Shown piece by piece: positions 44,176 through 53,901 of a stretch of DNA of 64,000 nucleotides. Position 1 is the stretch's first letter. Every line of letters starts with the position of its first letter. The notes beneath the pieces were generated by a model. That model did not search any database. It saw nothing but the letters and a program-made list of their open reading frames with translations, and was not told the DNA's origin. The stretch spans positions 186,001-250,000 of the forward strand of contig PVWP01000001.1 in the NCBI GenBank assembly GCA_003003925.1, read 5' to 3'. A program made the position numbers and the translations under genes. The stretch comes from Aphanothece cf. minutissima CCALA 015 (lineage in GTDB: Bacteria > Cyanobacteriota > Cyanobacteriia > PCC-6307 > Cyanobiaceae).

Positions 44176-45963
44176 ATGAGCAGCAGCACCGCCAGCGCCC
44201 CGACCACCCTGCAGGCTGGGCCGGAGGCCGCGCCCTCCCGGCTCAGCCTGCAGTGCGAGCCGATCGCGGCCGACACCACGGCGATCCGCTCCCTCGACTG
44301 GGACCGCAGCCGCTTCGACATCGAGTTCGGCCTGCGCAACGGCACCACCTACAACGCCTTCCTGGTGCGGGGCGAGCGCACCGCCCTGGTGGACACCAGC
44401 CACGCCAAGTTCCGCGACACCTGGTTACCCCTGCTGGAGGGTCTGATCGACCCCACGGCGATCGATCATCTGATCGTCTCCCACACCGAACCGGACCATT
44501 CCGGCCTGATCGGTGATCTGATCGACCGCCACCCGGACATCGAGATCGTCGGCTCCAAGGTGGCGATCCAGTTCCTCCAGGACCAGGTGCACCGGCCGTT
44601 CCGCAGCCGGGCCGTGAAGAGCGGCGACGAGCTCGACCTGGGCGTCCATCCCGAGAGCGGCGTGGCGCATCGCTTCAGCTTCCTCAGTGCCCCCAACCTG
44701 CACTGGCCCGACACGATCTTCTCCTTCGACCACGGCACCGGCATCCTCTACACCTGCGATGCCTTCGGCCTCCACTACTGCTCCGACGACCTGTTCGATG
44801 TCGACCCCGGCGCCATCGCCCCGGACTTCCGCTTCTACTACGACTGCCTGATGGCCCCCAACGCCCGCAGCGTGCTGCAGGCGCTCAAACGCATGGACGG
44901 GCTGCCGGAGATCACCACGATCGCCGTCGGCCACGGCCCCCTGCTGCGGGAGCACCTGCCCCTCTGGCTGGGCGACTACCGCGACTGGAGCGGCCAGCGC
45001 AGCGCCGGCGAGGCCTACGCGGCCGTCTGCTATCTGAGCCAGTACGGCTTCTGCGACCGTCTCAGCCAGGCCATCGCCCGGGGGGTGGGCAAGGCCTCCG
45101 GCCAGGTGCAGCTCGTCGACCTGCGCGCCACCGATCCCCAGGAGCTCGCCGCCCTGATCGGTGAGGCCAGCGCCGTGGTGGTTCCCACCTGGCCCGCCGC
45201 CCCCGATGCCGAGCTGCAGACGGCCATCGGCACCCTGCTGGCCGCCCTCCAGCCCAAGCAGTGGGTGGGCTGCTACGACGCCTTCGGCGGCAACGACGAA
45301 CCGATCGACACCCTGGCCGGCCAGCTGCGCAACCTGGGGCAGAAATGGGCGTTCGAGCCCCTGCGCATCCGCCAGGTCCCCGGCGGCGCCGACTACCAGC
45401 GCTGCGAGGAGGCCGGCACCGACCTGGGCCAGCTGCTCACCAAGGAGAAGACCATCGCCGCCATGAAGGCCATCGACGGCGACCTGGACAAGGCCCTGGG
45501 GCGCCTCAGCGGCGGCCTGTACATCGTCACGGCCCGCCAGGACGACGAAGCAGGCAGCCGCAGCGGCGCCATGGTGGCCAGCTGGGTCAGCCAGGCGAGC
45601 TTCGATCCGCCGGGGCTCACCGTGGCGGTCGCCAAGGACCGGGCCATCGAGGCCCTGATGCAGGTGGACGACCGCTTCGTGCTCAACGTCCTGCGGGAGG
45701 ACAACCACCAGCCCCTGCTGCGCCACTTCCTGCGCCGCTTCCCGCCGGGGGCCGACCGCTTCGCCGGCGTGAACGTGCTTGAGGGCGTGGCCGCCGGCGG
45801 TCCCGTCCTCGGGGATGCCCTGGCCTACCTCGGCTGCCGGGTGACCCAGCGCATGGAGGGCCCGGATCACTGGATCATCTACGCGGTGGTGGAAGAAGGG
45901 AACGTGGCCGACACCACCGCCGCCACGGCGGTGCATCACCGCAAGGTGGGCAACCACTACTGA
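44176..45963 (+). CDS. flv3: Flavodiiron protein (Flv3-type)
   Basis: A 595-residue diflavin flavoprotein: metallo-beta-lactamase-like di-iron domain, flavodoxin domain and C-terminal flavin-reductase domain (SGAMVASWVSQASFDPPGLTVAVAKDRAIEAL). The iron-ligand motif is complete: SHTEPDHSG gives His103, Glu105, Asp107 and His108; further ligands lie in YTCDAFGLH and VGHGPLL. In cyanobacteria Flv1/Flv3 heterodimers reduce O2 to water with electrons from photosystem I, protecting against fluctuating light. Its stop overlaps the next gene's start (TGATG at 45961-45965), fitting co-production of a heterodimer. Confidence 0.9.
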   Translation: MSSSTASAPTTLQAGPEAAPSRLSLQCEPIAADTTAIRSLDWDRSRFDIEFGLRNGTTYNAFLVRGERTALVDTSHAKFRDTWLPLLEGLIDPTAIDHLIVSHTEPDHSGLIGDLIDRHPDIEIVGSKVAIQFLQDQVHRPFRSRAVKSGDELDLGVHPESGVAHRFSFLSAPNLHWPDTIFSFDHGTGILYTCDAFGLHYCSDDLFDVDPGAIAPDFRFYYDCLMAPNARSVLQALKRMDGLPEITTIAVGHGPLLREHLPLWLGDYRDWSGQRSAGEAYAAVCYLSQYGFCDRLSQAIARGVGKASGQVQLVDLRATDPQELAALIGEASAVVVPTWPAAPDAELQTAIGTLLAALQPKQWVGCYDAFGGNDEPIDTLAGQLRNLGQKWAFEPLRIRQVPGGADYQRCEEAGTDLGQLLTKEKTIAAMKAIDGDLDKALGRLSGGLYIVTARQDDEAGSRSGAMVASWVSQASFDPPGLTVAVAKDRAIEALMQVDDRFVLNVLREDNHQPLLRHFLRRFPPGADRFAGVNVLEGVAAGGPVLGDALAYLGCRVTQRMEGPDHWIIYAVVEEGNVADTTAATAVHHRKVGNHY

Positions 45964-47780
45964 TGACCTCCTCCCCATCCGCCTCCGATCGGCGCGTCAT
46001 CACCCTGCCGGTGGAACCCGGCCTGCTCTGCTTGCGCGGCCTCAGCCCCAGGCGCCTGCGCTTCGAAGTCGAGTACGGCCTCGAGCGGGGCACCACCGCC
46101 AACAGCTTCCTCTTCCAGCAGGGCGCCTCCGGCGGGGCCCCGGTGCTGGTGCACCCGCCGGGGGCCTCCTTCGCCGCCCCCTTCCTGGAGCAACTGGCCC
46201 TGCTGGTGCCGGCCGACGCCCCCCTCAAGGTGGTGGTGGGCCACGTCAACCCCAACCGGGTCGCCCTGCTGAAGCAGCTGGCGACGGGCTGGCCGGCCAC
46301 GGTGCTGGTGGCCTCCAACCCGGGCGCCCAGGTGCTCGCCGAACTCTGGGAGCAGCAGCGGCCCGGCCCGGGGGGTGAGGCCGCCGCCCCCGCCGACGCC
46401 GTGCCCCTGCCGACGATCGAGGTGGTCAAGCAGGAGACGAGCCGCACCCTCGCCGACGGCCATGTCCTGACCCTGCTGCCCACCCCCACCCCCCGCTGGC
46501 CGGGCGGCCTGATCGCCTTCGAGGCCACCACGGGGCTGCTGATGAGCGGCAAGTTCTTCGCCGCCCACCTCTGCACCGAGGACTTCGCCGAGGCGAACCG
46601 CAGCAGCACCGAGGAGGACCGCCGCTACTACTTCGACTGCCTGATGGCGCCGATGGCCCGCCAGGTGGAGACGGTGGTCGACCGGCTGGACGAACTGCCG
46701 ATCCGCACGATCGCGCCGGGCCACGGGCCGGCCATCGCCCAGAGCTGGCGCAGCCTGCTGGCCGACTACCGCCGCTGGGGGGAGAGCCAGGAGAAGGCCA
46801 GCCTGTCGGTGGCGCTGCTGTACGCGAGCGCCTACGGCAACACCGCCGCCATCGCCGACGCCCTCTCCCAGGGGGTGGCGCGCAGCGGCGTGCGGGTGGA
46901 GAGCATCAACTGTGAATTCGCGCCCGCCGAGCAGCTGCTGGAGGCCATCCACTCCTGCGACGCCCTGCTGATCGGCTCCCCCACCCTCGGCGGCCATGCC
47001 CCCACGCCGATCGTCTCGGCCCTCGGCACCGTGCTGGCCGAAGGCGACCGGGCCAAGCCGGTGGGGGTGTTCGGCAGCTTCGGCTGGAGCGGCGAGGCCA
47101 TCGACCTGCTCGAAGCCAAGCTCCGTGACGGCGGCTTCCAGTTCGCCTTCGAGCCGATCCGGGTGAAGTTCAGCCCGGATCTGGCCACCCTGCGGACCCT
47201 GGAGGAAACGGGCACCGCCCTGGGCCGGCGCCTGCGCCAGCAGCACCGCCAGGCCCAGCGGCGCAGCAGCATCGGTGGCCTCAGCGAGAGTCGCACCAAC
47301 CCGGCGATCCAGGCCCTGGGCCGGGTGGTGGGATCCCTGTGCGTGGTGCTGGCCCGCAAGGGGGACGGCGCCGACGCCATCGGAGGGGCCATGGTGGCCA
47401 GCTGGGTGAGCCAGGCCAGCTTCAGCCCCCCCGGCTTCACCGTGGCCGTGGCCAAGGACCGGGCGATCGAGAGCCTGCTGCACGTGGGCGACGCCTTCTC
47501 GCTCAACGTGCTGGCGTCAGGGCGCGAGAGCGGCCCGATGAAGCGGTTTCTGCAGCCCTTTCCCCCCGGGGCCGACCGGCTGGCGGGGCTGGAGCTGGAG
47601 ACCAGTCCCGGCGGCCAGCCCCTGCTGCCGGAGGCGCTGGCCTGGCTGGAGGCCCGGGTCAGCCAGCGGATGGAATGCGGCGACCACTGGCTGCTGTACG
47701 CCGAGGCCCTCAGCGGCGACCTGCTGGATGCGGCCGCCACGACGGCCGTGCACCAGCGCCGCAGCGGCGCCGCCTACTGA
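45963..47780 (+). CDS. flv1: Flavodiiron protein (Flv1-type, degenerate iron site)
   Basis: A 605-residue paralogue with the same three domains. In place of HxExDH it has VVGHVNPNRVALL, so most iron ligands are lost, as known for Flv1. The flavodoxin domain is well preserved (LSVALLYASAYGNTAAIADAL, ALLIGSPTLGGHAPTPIV, VGVFGSFGWSGEA), as is the reductase domain (GAMVASWVSQASFSPPGFTVAVAKDRAIESL). It is translationally coupled to flv3. The Flv1/Flv3 assignment rests on the ligand pattern. Confidence 0.87.
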   Translation: MTSSPSASDRRVITLPVEPGLLCLRGLSPRRLRFEVEYGLERGTTANSFLFQQGASGGAPVLVHPPGASFAAPFLEQLALLVPADAPLKVVVGHVNPNRVALLKQLATGWPATVLVASNPGAQVLAELWEQQRPGPGGEAAAPADAVPLPTIEVVKQETSRTLADGHVLTLLPTPTPRWPGGLIAFEATTGLLMSGKFFAAHLCTEDFAEANRSSTEEDRRYYFDCLMAPMARQVETVVDRLDELPIRTIAPGHGPAIAQSWRSLLADYRRWGESQEKASLSVALLYASAYGNTAAIADALSQGVARSGVRVESINCEFAPAEQLLEAIHSCDALLIGSPTLGGHAPTPIVSALGTVLAEGDRAKPVGVFGSFGWSGEAIDLLEAKLRDGGFQFAFEPIRVKFSPDLATLRTLEETGTALGRRLRQQHRQAQRRSSIGGLSESRTNPAIQALGRVVGSLCVVLARKGDGADAIGGAMVASWVSQASFSPPGFTVAVAKDRAIESLLHVGDAFSLNVLASGRESGPMKRFLQPFPPGADRLAGLELETSPGGQPLLPEALAWLEARVSQRMECGDHWLLYAEALSGDLLDAAATTAVHQRRSGAAY

Positions 47781-47789
47781 GGCGCCGGC

Positions 47790-48014
47790 CTAGGCCGCGT
47801 GGGGCGGCGTGGGCGATCCGCCGCCGCCCGCCTGGAAGGGAAGCACGAGGGTGGCCCAGTGGTCGGGCCGCTCCGGGCGGCGGCGCCGGGCCCGGCGCAC
47901 CCCGAAGGGCACCCGCACCACATTGGTGCCGTCCACCCGCTGGCTGGCCTCCGGCAGATCCGGGGAAAGGATCCCCGTGCCCGGCTCACCGCCTGAACTG
48001 TCGTTGCCGTTCAT
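47790..48014 (-). CDS. Small hypothetical protein
   Basis: About 74 residues from ATG 48014 (MNGNDSSGGEPGTGILSPD). It has a mid-part RVDGTNVVRVPFGVRRARRRR and an end DHWATLVLPFQAGGG, without membrane segments or a known domain. A longer start at 48023 or 48080 is possible. The NVVRVPF and VLPF segments look like real peptide conservation rather than a shadow frame, but support is modest. It lies between flv1 (convergent) and gcvP. Confidence 0.45.
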   Translation of the reverse strand: MNGNDSSGGEPGTGILSPDLPEASQRVDGTNVVRVPFGVRRARRRRPERPDHWATLVLPFQAGGGGSPTPPHAA

Positions 48015-48109
48015 GAACCCCATGACAATGAAAGGCGGTTGCCATCGCCGTGTGGGGATGGCACAGCAATGATGCGCCATCCCAGGGAGAAAAGGTACCG
48101 CCGGAACAC

Positions 48110-51046
48110 TCAGGCGGCCAGTTCCGGGATTGCCACTTCCTCGACGCTCGGGCAGGTGCAGACGAGGTTCCGATCACCGAAGGCGTTGTCGATGCGGGCG
48201 ACGGCCGGCCAGAACTTGGCCTGCCGCTGACTCTCCCCGGCGGGGAAGGCCGCCTCGCTGCGGCTGTAGGCCCGATCCCAGTGGTCGGCGGTGACCGCCG
48301 CCAGGGTGTGGGGCGCCTGTTTGAGCGGGTTGTCGAGGGGGTCGGCGGCGCCGGTCTCGATGGCCCAGGCCTCACGGCGGATCCCCTCCATGGCCGCGCA
48401 GAAGCGGTCGATCTCCGGCAGCGACTCGCTCTCGGTGGGCTCCACCATCACCGTGCCGGCCACGGGCCAGCTGACGGTGGGGGCATGGAAGCCGTAGTCC
48501 ATCAGCCGCTTGGCCAGATCGTCCACCTCCAGGCCGCAGCTGCGCTTGAGGGGCCGCAGGTCGAGGATGCACTCGTGGGCCACCCGGCCGCCCCGTCCCC
48601 GGTAAAGCACGGGGAAGTGGGGCTCCAGGCGCTCGGCGATCAGGTTGGCCGCCAGCAGGGCCACCTGGCTGGCGGTGCGCAGGCCCGGGCCCCCCATCAT
48701 GCGGATGTACATCCAGCTGATCGGCAGGATGCCGGCGCTGCCCAGGGGCGCCGCCGACACCGGACCGATGGCCCGGTCGCCCGCGGCGACGGCCAGGGGG
48801 TGGGAGGGCAGGAACGGCACCAGGTGGGCCGCCACCCCGATCGGACCCACCCCGGGGCCGCCGCCGCCGTGGGGGATGCAGAAGGTCTTGTGCAGGTTGA
48901 GGTGGCAGACGTCGGCGCCGTAGAGGCCAGGCTTGCAGAGGCCCACCTGGGCGTTGAGGTTGGCGCCGTCGAGGTACACCTGGCCGCCGCGGTCATGGAC
49001 CACCTGGCAGATGCGGCGGATGCCGGTCTCGAACACCCCGTGGGTGGAGGGGTAGGTGACCATCAGGGCCGCCAGGTCGGCGGCGTGGGCGGCGGCCTTG
49101 GCCTCCAGGTCAGCGATGTCGATGTTGCCCTGGGCATCGCAGGCCACCGCCACCACCCGCATGCCCGCCATCACGGCGCTGGCCGGATTGGTGCCGTGGG
49201 CGCTGGTGGGGATCAGGCACACCTGGCGATGGCCCTCGCCCCGGCTGCGGTGCCAGGCCCGGATCACCATCAGGCCGGCGTACTCCCCCTGGGAGCCGGC
49301 ATTCGGCTGCAGGGACACCCCCGCAAACCCGGTGATCGCCCCAAGCCATGCCTCGAGATCCGCCACCAGGGCGGCGTAGCCGGCGGTCTGGTCGGCGGGG
49401 GCGAAGGGATGGATCTGGGCGAAGGCCGGCCAGCTCACCGGGGCCAGCTCGGCCGCGGCGTTGAGCTTCATCGTGCAGCTGCCCAGGGGGATCATGCCGT
49501 GGACCAGCGACAGGTCCTTGCTCACCAGGCGCTGGATGTAGCGCAGCAGTTCGGTCTCGCTGCGATAGCGGTGGAACACCTCCTGGCGCAGCCAGGGGCG
49601 CTGGCGAAGGGGCACCCCCTCGAGCAGCTCCGCCAGGGGCCGGGCCTCCAGGGTGGACAGGCCGGCCCGCAGGGCCGCCTGGGCCGCGGCGGCGGCGGCG
49701 GCATCCGGCGCCAGAGCGGCCAGCAGGGCGGCCAGCTCCTCGGGCGTGGAGAGTTCATCGAGGCTGATGGCCAGGGCGGCCGCGCCGCCATCGCCCCGGA
49801 CCCCGCAGCGGAGGTTGAAGCCGGCGGCCACGGCCCGCTGGCGCAGGGCGGGGGCCGCGGCGGTGCGCACCACCACGGTGTCGAAGGCGGGCCCCGGATC
49901 GGCCGGCAGGCCCAGGGCGTCCAGGCCGAGCACCAGACCCTGGCGCAGGACCGGCAGGCGGCGGGCGATGGCCTCGAGGCCATCGGGGCCGTGGTGAACC
50001 GCATAGAAGCTCGCCATCACGGCGAGCAGCACCTGGGCCGTGCAGATGTTGCTGGTGGCCTTGTCGCGCCGGATGTGCTGCTCCCGAGTCTGGAGGGCCA
50101 GGCGCAGGGCCGGGTTCCCCTCCGCATCCTTCGACTGGCCCACCAGGCGACCGGGGATCTGGCGCTTGAAGTCCTCCCGGGTGGCGAAGAAGGCGGCGTG
50201 GGGGCCGCCGAACCCCATCGGCACGCCGTAGCGCTGCAGGCTGCCGACGGCGATGTCGGCGCCCAGCTCACCCACCGGGGCCAGCAGGGTCTGGGCCAGG
50301 GGGTCCACGGCCACCGTGCTGATCACGGCGCCGGAGCGGGCCGCCGCCAGCAGCGGAGCAGGATCCCAGAGCCGGCCCTCGACGCCGGGCAGCTGCAGCA
50401 GCAGGCCGAAGACGTCCTCGCCCAGCACCGCCTCGGGGCTGGCGGCGGCGGCTTCGGCGTCGAAGGTCTCGATGACGATCCCCAGGGGCTCGGCCCGGGT
50501 GTGGAGCACGGCGAGGGTCTGGGGCAGGACGGCCCGGTCGACCAGGAAGCGGCGGGCGCTGGGGCGGGTCGTGACTGCCGTCGCCATCGCCATCGCCTCG
50601 GCGGCGGCGGTGGCCTCATCCAGCAGGGAGGCGTTGGCGATCGGCAGCCCGGTCAGCTCGCTGACCAGGGTCTGGAAGTTGAGGAGGGCCTCCAGCCGCC
50701 CCTGGGCGATCTCCGCCTGGTAGGGGGTGTAGGCGGTGTACCAGCAGGGGTTTTCCAGCACGTGGCGCTGGATCAGGGCCGGCGTCGCCGTGCCGTGGTA
50801 GCCGAGGCCGATCAGGCTGCGCAGCACCTGGTTGCGGGAGGCCAGCGCCCCCAGCTCCTTCAGGGCCTGGGCCTCCGGGCAGGGCAGCGGCAGGCCGACC
50901 TCGGCCTCCTCCGCCGTCAGCAGGATGTCGGCGGGAACGACCTCGGCCGCCAGCTGATCGAGGGACCCGAGGCCGAGCTCCGCCAGCATCCGCTGCTGAT
51001 CCTCGGGATCCGGACCCAGATGCCGGACCAGGAAGGAGGCGGACAC
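48110..51046 (-). CDS. gcvP: Glycine dehydrogenase (decarboxylating), P-protein
   Basis: PLP subunit of the glycine cleavage complex, important in photorespiratory glycine use. A 978-residue fused alpha/beta P-protein: N-terminal [46 protein letters not shown], and the PLP lysine Lys720 in [18 protein letters not shown]. The C-terminus contains [14 protein letters not shown] and [11 protein letters not shown]. It is encoded directly downstream of gcvH (38-bp gap), so gcvH-gcvP form an operon; gcvT is not in the window. Confidence 0.97.
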   Translation of the reverse strand: MSASFLVRHLGPDPEDQQRMLAELGLGSLDQLAAEVVPADILLTAEEAEVGLPLPCPEAQALKELGALASRNQVLRSLIGLGYHGTATPALIQRHVLENPCWYTAYTPYQAEIAQGRLEALLNFQTLVSELTGLPIANASLLDEATAAAEAMAMATAVTTRPSARRFLVDRAVLPQTLAVLHTRAEPLGIVIETFDAEAAAASPEAVLGEDVFGLLLQLPGVEGRLWDPAPLLAAARSGAVISTVAVDPLAQTLLAPVGELGADIAVGSLQRYGVPMGFGGPHAAFFATREDFKRQIPGRLVGQSKDAEGNPALRLALQTREQHIRRDKATSNICTAQVLLAVMASFYAVHHGPDGLEAIARRLPVLRQGLVLGLDALGLPADPGPAFDTVVVRTAAAPALRQRAVAAGFNLRCGVRGDGGAAALAISLDELSTPEELAALLAALAPDAAAAAAAQAALRAGLSTLEARPLAELLEGVPLRQRPWLRQEVFHRYRSETELLRYIQRLVSKDLSLVHGMIPLGSCTMKLNAAAELAPVSWPAFAQIHPFAPADQTAGYAALVADLEAWLGAITGFAGVSLQPNAGSQGEYAGLMVIRAWHRSRGEGHRQVCLIPTSAHGTNPASAVMAGMRVVAVACDAQGNIDIADLEAKAAAHAADLAALMVTYPSTHGVFETGIRRICQVVHDRGGQVYLDGANLNAQVGLCKPGLYGADVCHLNLHKTFCIPHGGGGPGVGPIGVAAHLVPFLPSHPLAVAAGDRAIGPVSAAPLGSAGILPISWMYIRMMGGPGLRTASQVALLAANLIAERLEPHFPVLYRGRGGRVAHECILDLRPLKRSCGLEVDDLAKRLMDYGFHAPTVSWPVAGTVMVEPTESESLPEIDRFCAAMEGIRREAWAIETGAADPLDNPLKQAPHTLAAVTADHWDRAYSRSEAAFPAGESQRQAKFWPAVARIDNAFGDRNLVCTCPSVEEVAIPELAA

Positions 51047-51084
51047 GGGCGTTCGGGGTGGAGGTGGCGGGATCCTAAGGACAA

Positions 51085-51474
51085 TCAGCCCGCCTGCACC
51101 TTGGCCCCGTAGGTGCCGGCATCCATCAGGTCGTCGAGCTCAGCGGGGGCCCCCAGGCGCACCAGCAGCAGCCAGCCCTCCCCGTAGGGATCGTTCTGGA
51201 GCTCCTCGGGGCTGGCCAGGACGGCCTCGTTGCGGGCCTCCACGGTGCCGCTCACCGGAGCCATCAGATCCTCCACCGCCTTGACCGACTCGACGCTGCC
51301 GAAGCTCGTGCCGCGCGCCAGGGCGGCCCCCACCGCCGGCAGCTCGACGAAGACGATGTCCCCCAGCTGGTCGACGGCGAAGGAACTGATCCCGAGCCGC
51401 ACCAGATCACCCTCCGGACGCACGTATTCGTGGCTCTCGGAATAGCGGCAGTCGTCGGGGAAGGAGTGCGCCAA
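51085..51474 (-). CDS. gcvH: Glycine cleavage system H protein
   Basis: Lipoyl carrier that shuttles the aminomethyl group between P-, T- and L-proteins. 129 residues, with [19 protein letters not shown], the lipoylation site [15 protein letters not shown] (Lys65), [29 protein letters not shown] and a normal C-terminus. It is cotranscribed with gcvP. Confidence 0.97.
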   Translation of the reverse strand: MAHSFPDDCRYSESHEYVRPEGDLVRLGISSFAVDQLGDIVFVELPAVGAALARGTSFGSVESVKAVEDLMAPVSGTVEARNEAVLASPEELQNDPYGEGWLLLVRLGAPAELDDLMDAGTYGAKVQAG

Positions 51475-51501
51475 GGCCGGTGCGATGCGGAGAAGCGGCC
51501 A

Positions 51502-52839
51502 TCAGTCTGACCGAGCGGCGCAGTCCGGGGCCTTCCCGATGTCATCAAGGGACGCCAGGGCCGCCAGGGCCCGCTCGAGGGCCAGGGCCACATGGCCGTG
51601 GTGGGTGCCGCCCTGGGCGTAGAGCACCCAGGGTTCCCGCAGCGGCGCGTCGGCGGAGAACTCGCTGGTGCTGCCGTCGATGAAGGTGCCGCCCGCCATC
51701 ACCAGATCGCTGGCATAGCCGGGCATGGGGGCCGGCACCGGATCGAGGTAGGCCCCCACCGGTGAGCTGCGCTGGAACGCCCGGCAGACGGCGATCAGCC
51801 GCTCGGAATGGCCGAGCCGGACCGCCTGGATCACATCGCTGCGCTCGGCGCCGGCGGCGGGGTTCACCGCATAGCCCAGACCGGCGAACACCTCGGCCAC
51901 CAGATCGGCCCCGATCAGGGCCTCGGCCACCATCTGGGGGGCCAGGAACAGCCCCTGGAACAGCAGTCGGTACTGGTCGAAACCGGTGCCGCCCTCGCTG
52001 CCGATGCCCGGGGCGGTGAGCCGGCAGCAGGCCATGTCCACCAGGTCGCGGCGGCCGGCCACGTAGCCCCCCGTCGGGGCGATGGTGCCGCCGAGGTTCT
52101 TGATCAGGGAGCCGGCGATCAGGTCGGCCCCCACGGCGGTGGGTTCCAGCTCCTGCACCAGCTCCCCATAGCAGTTGTCGACGAAGCAGACGCAGTCGGG
52201 CCGCAGCGCCCTGACCCGCTCACAGAGGCGCCCGATCGTGGCCACAGGCAGGGAGGGGCGCCAGCTGTAGCCGCAGCTGCGCTGGATCAGCACCATCCGG
52301 GTCTCGGGGGCCAGGGCGTCCTCCAGGCCCGCCTCGTCCACCTCGCCATCGGCGCCGAGGGGCAGCTCGTCGTAGGTGATGCCGAACTCGGCCAGGGACC
52401 CCTGGCCCGTGCCCCGCAGGCCGATCACCTCCTCAAGGGTGTCGTAGGGACGGCCGGTGAGAGCCAGCAGCCGGTCCCCGGGCCGCAGCACCCCGAACAG
52501 GGCGGCGGTGATGGCGTGGGTGCCGCTGACGAACTGGAGCCGCACGGCGGCCGCCTCGGCCTGCAGCACCCGGGCGAAGACCCGGTCCAGCACCTCCCGG
52601 CCCAGGTCGCCGTGGCCGTAGCCGCTGACCGAGGCGAAGTGATGCACGCCGAGGCGTTCGGCGGCGAAGGCGTCCAGCACCCGCGCCAGGCGGGGCCGTA
52701 CGGCGGCGGTGCGGCGGGCGGCCACCGGGGCCAGCCGCTCAAGGGCGGCGGCGACGGTGTCGGCGGGGTGCGCCGTGTCAGTGGGGCCGGTGGGGCCGGG
52801 ACAGACCTGCTCCAAAGCCCTGGGACCAGCAGGGGTCAC
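51502..52839 (-). CDS. Methionine gamma-lyase-family PLP protein (aluminum resistance protein family)
   Basis: About 445 residues of the PLP fold type I family often annotated as aluminum resistance or methionine gamma-lyase-like: ASVSGYGHGDLGREVLDRVF, RLQFVSGTHAITAALFGVLRPGD, LALTGRPYDTLEEVIG, CVCFVDNCYGELVQELEP, the PLP lysine in LIAGSLIKNLGGTIAPTGGYV, and the end YAQGGTHHGHVALALERAL. The physiological substrate is unknown. I start at GTG 52839; the frame continues to 52923, where it would overlap the divergent desaturase. It lies upstream of gcvH with a short gap, so one transcription unit is possible. Confidence 0.88.
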   Translation of the reverse strand: MTPAGPRALEQVCPGPTGPTDTAHPADTVAAALERLAPVAARRTAAVRPRLARVLDAFAAERLGVHHFASVSGYGHGDLGREVLDRVFARVLQAEAAAVRLQFVSGTHAITAALFGVLRPGDRLLALTGRPYDTLEEVIGLRGTGQGSLAEFGITYDELPLGADGEVDEAGLEDALAPETRMVLIQRSCGYSWRPSLPVATIGRLCERVRALRPDCVCFVDNCYGELVQELEPTAVGADLIAGSLIKNLGGTIAPTGGYVAGRRDLVDMACCRLTAPGIGSEGGTGFDQYRLLFQGLFLAPQMVAEALIGADLVAEVFAGLGYAVNPAAGAERSDVIQAVRLGHSERLIAVCRAFQRSSPVGAYLDPVPAPMPGYASDLVMAGGTFIDGSTSEFSADAPLREPWVLYAQGGTHHGHVALALERALAALASLDDIGKAPDCAARSD

Positions 52840-52913
52840 TCTGCCATCGTCGCCGTGGGTGAGGATGGGAAGCCGAGCCCCAGAGCCCCCCCGCCCTTCC
52901 ACCGGAGAACCGC

Positions 52914-53900
52914 TTGGTCGCACGTTCCGAAGCCTCCCGATCAGGCCAGAGCGCCCGGACCGTGCGGGTGCCCCTGCAGGACACCAGCCATTCCCGCAAG
53001 AAGGCCCAGCTGCTGGCGGCCATGGAGGGACCCCGGCCGCCCCTGCCGGCCAACCAGCGCAAATTCAAGACGGGCACCACCGGCTTCATGCTGGCCATCC
53101 ATGTGGGCGCCGTCTTCGCCCTGCTGCCGCGCTTCTGGAGCCTCCAGGGGGTGATCGTGCTGGCGGTCCTCTACTGGGCCACGGTGCTGGGGGTGACCCT
53201 GGGGCTGCACCGGCTGGTGGCGCACCGGGGCTTCGAGGCGCCCCGCTGGGTGGAGCGGCTGCTGGTGCTGATGGGCACCCTGGCCTGCCAGAGCGGACCG
53301 ATCGAATGGGTGGGCCTGCACCGGCACCACCACCTCTTCTCCGACCAGCCCAACGACCACCACGACGCCGCCCGCGGCCTCTGGTGGGCCCACAGCGAGT
53401 GGATGCTGCACAGGATCCCGGCCCTCACCGAGATCCACCGCTTCACCGGCGACATGGAGAAGGACCCCTTCTACCGCTGGCTGGACCGCTGGTTCCTGCT
53501 GCTGCAGCTGCCCCTTGGGGCCGCCCTGTACTGGTATGGCAACGCCGCGGGCGTCCATGGCGGCGGCCTGGGGCTGGTGCTCTGGGGCATCCCCCTGCGC
53601 CTGGTGCTCGTATATCACGTCACCTGGCTGGTGAACTCCGCCACCCACGCCTTCGGCTACCGCAATTTCGACTGCCCGGACCGCTCCCGCAACTGCTGGT
53701 GGGTGGCCCTGCTGACCTTCGGCGAGGGCTGGCACAACAACCACCACGCCTACCCCCACTCGGCCCGCCACGGACTGCGCTGGTTCGAGTTCGACATCAC
53801 CTGGCAGCACATCCGCGCTCTGCGGGCCCTCGGCCTGGCCAGGAAGGTGCGCATCGCCCCGGGCTTCGGCCGGCGTGCCGACGCGGGCGCCGGCGCCTGA
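52914..53900 (+). CDS. Acyl-lipid delta-9-type fatty acid desaturase (copy A)
   Basis: A 328-residue membrane desaturase of the DesC type. Histidine boxes: LGLHRLVAHRGFEAP (HxxxxH), VGLHRHHHLFSD (HxxHH) and GEGWHNNHHAYPHSARHGL (HxxHH). Hydrophobic helices FMLAIHVGAVFALLPRFW, GVIVLAVLYWATVLG and later pairs anchor it. It introduces the first double bond in saturated acyl chains of membrane lipids. The start is TTG (MVARSEASRS). It is closely related to the desaturase at 54774; they flank the XRE-like gene. Confidence 0.92.
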   Translation: MVARSEASRSGQSARTVRVPLQDTSHSRKKAQLLAAMEGPRPPLPANQRKFKTGTTGFMLAIHVGAVFALLPRFWSLQGVIVLAVLYWATVLGVTLGLHRLVAHRGFEAPRWVERLLVLMGTLACQSGPIEWVGLHRHHHLFSDQPNDHHDAARGLWWAHSEWMLHRIPALTEIHRFTGDMEKDPFYRWLDRWFLLLQLPLGAALYWYGNAAGVHGGGLGLVLWGIPLRLVLVYHVTWLVNSATHAFGYRNFDCPDRSRNCWWVALLTFGEGWHNNHHAYPHSARHGLRWFEFDITWQHIRALRALGLARKVRIAPGFGRRADAGAGA

Positions 53901-53901
53901 C

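Noticed and set aside
47782..47815. Terminator after flv1 (ggcgccggcctaggccgcg)
   Set aside because: Self-complementary but no T-run follows; GC-rich symmetry of this kind is frequent by chance here.
48050..51112. 1020-codon plus frame opposite gcvP
   Set aside because: His/Gly/Gln/Arg-rich mirror of gcvP; no domain.
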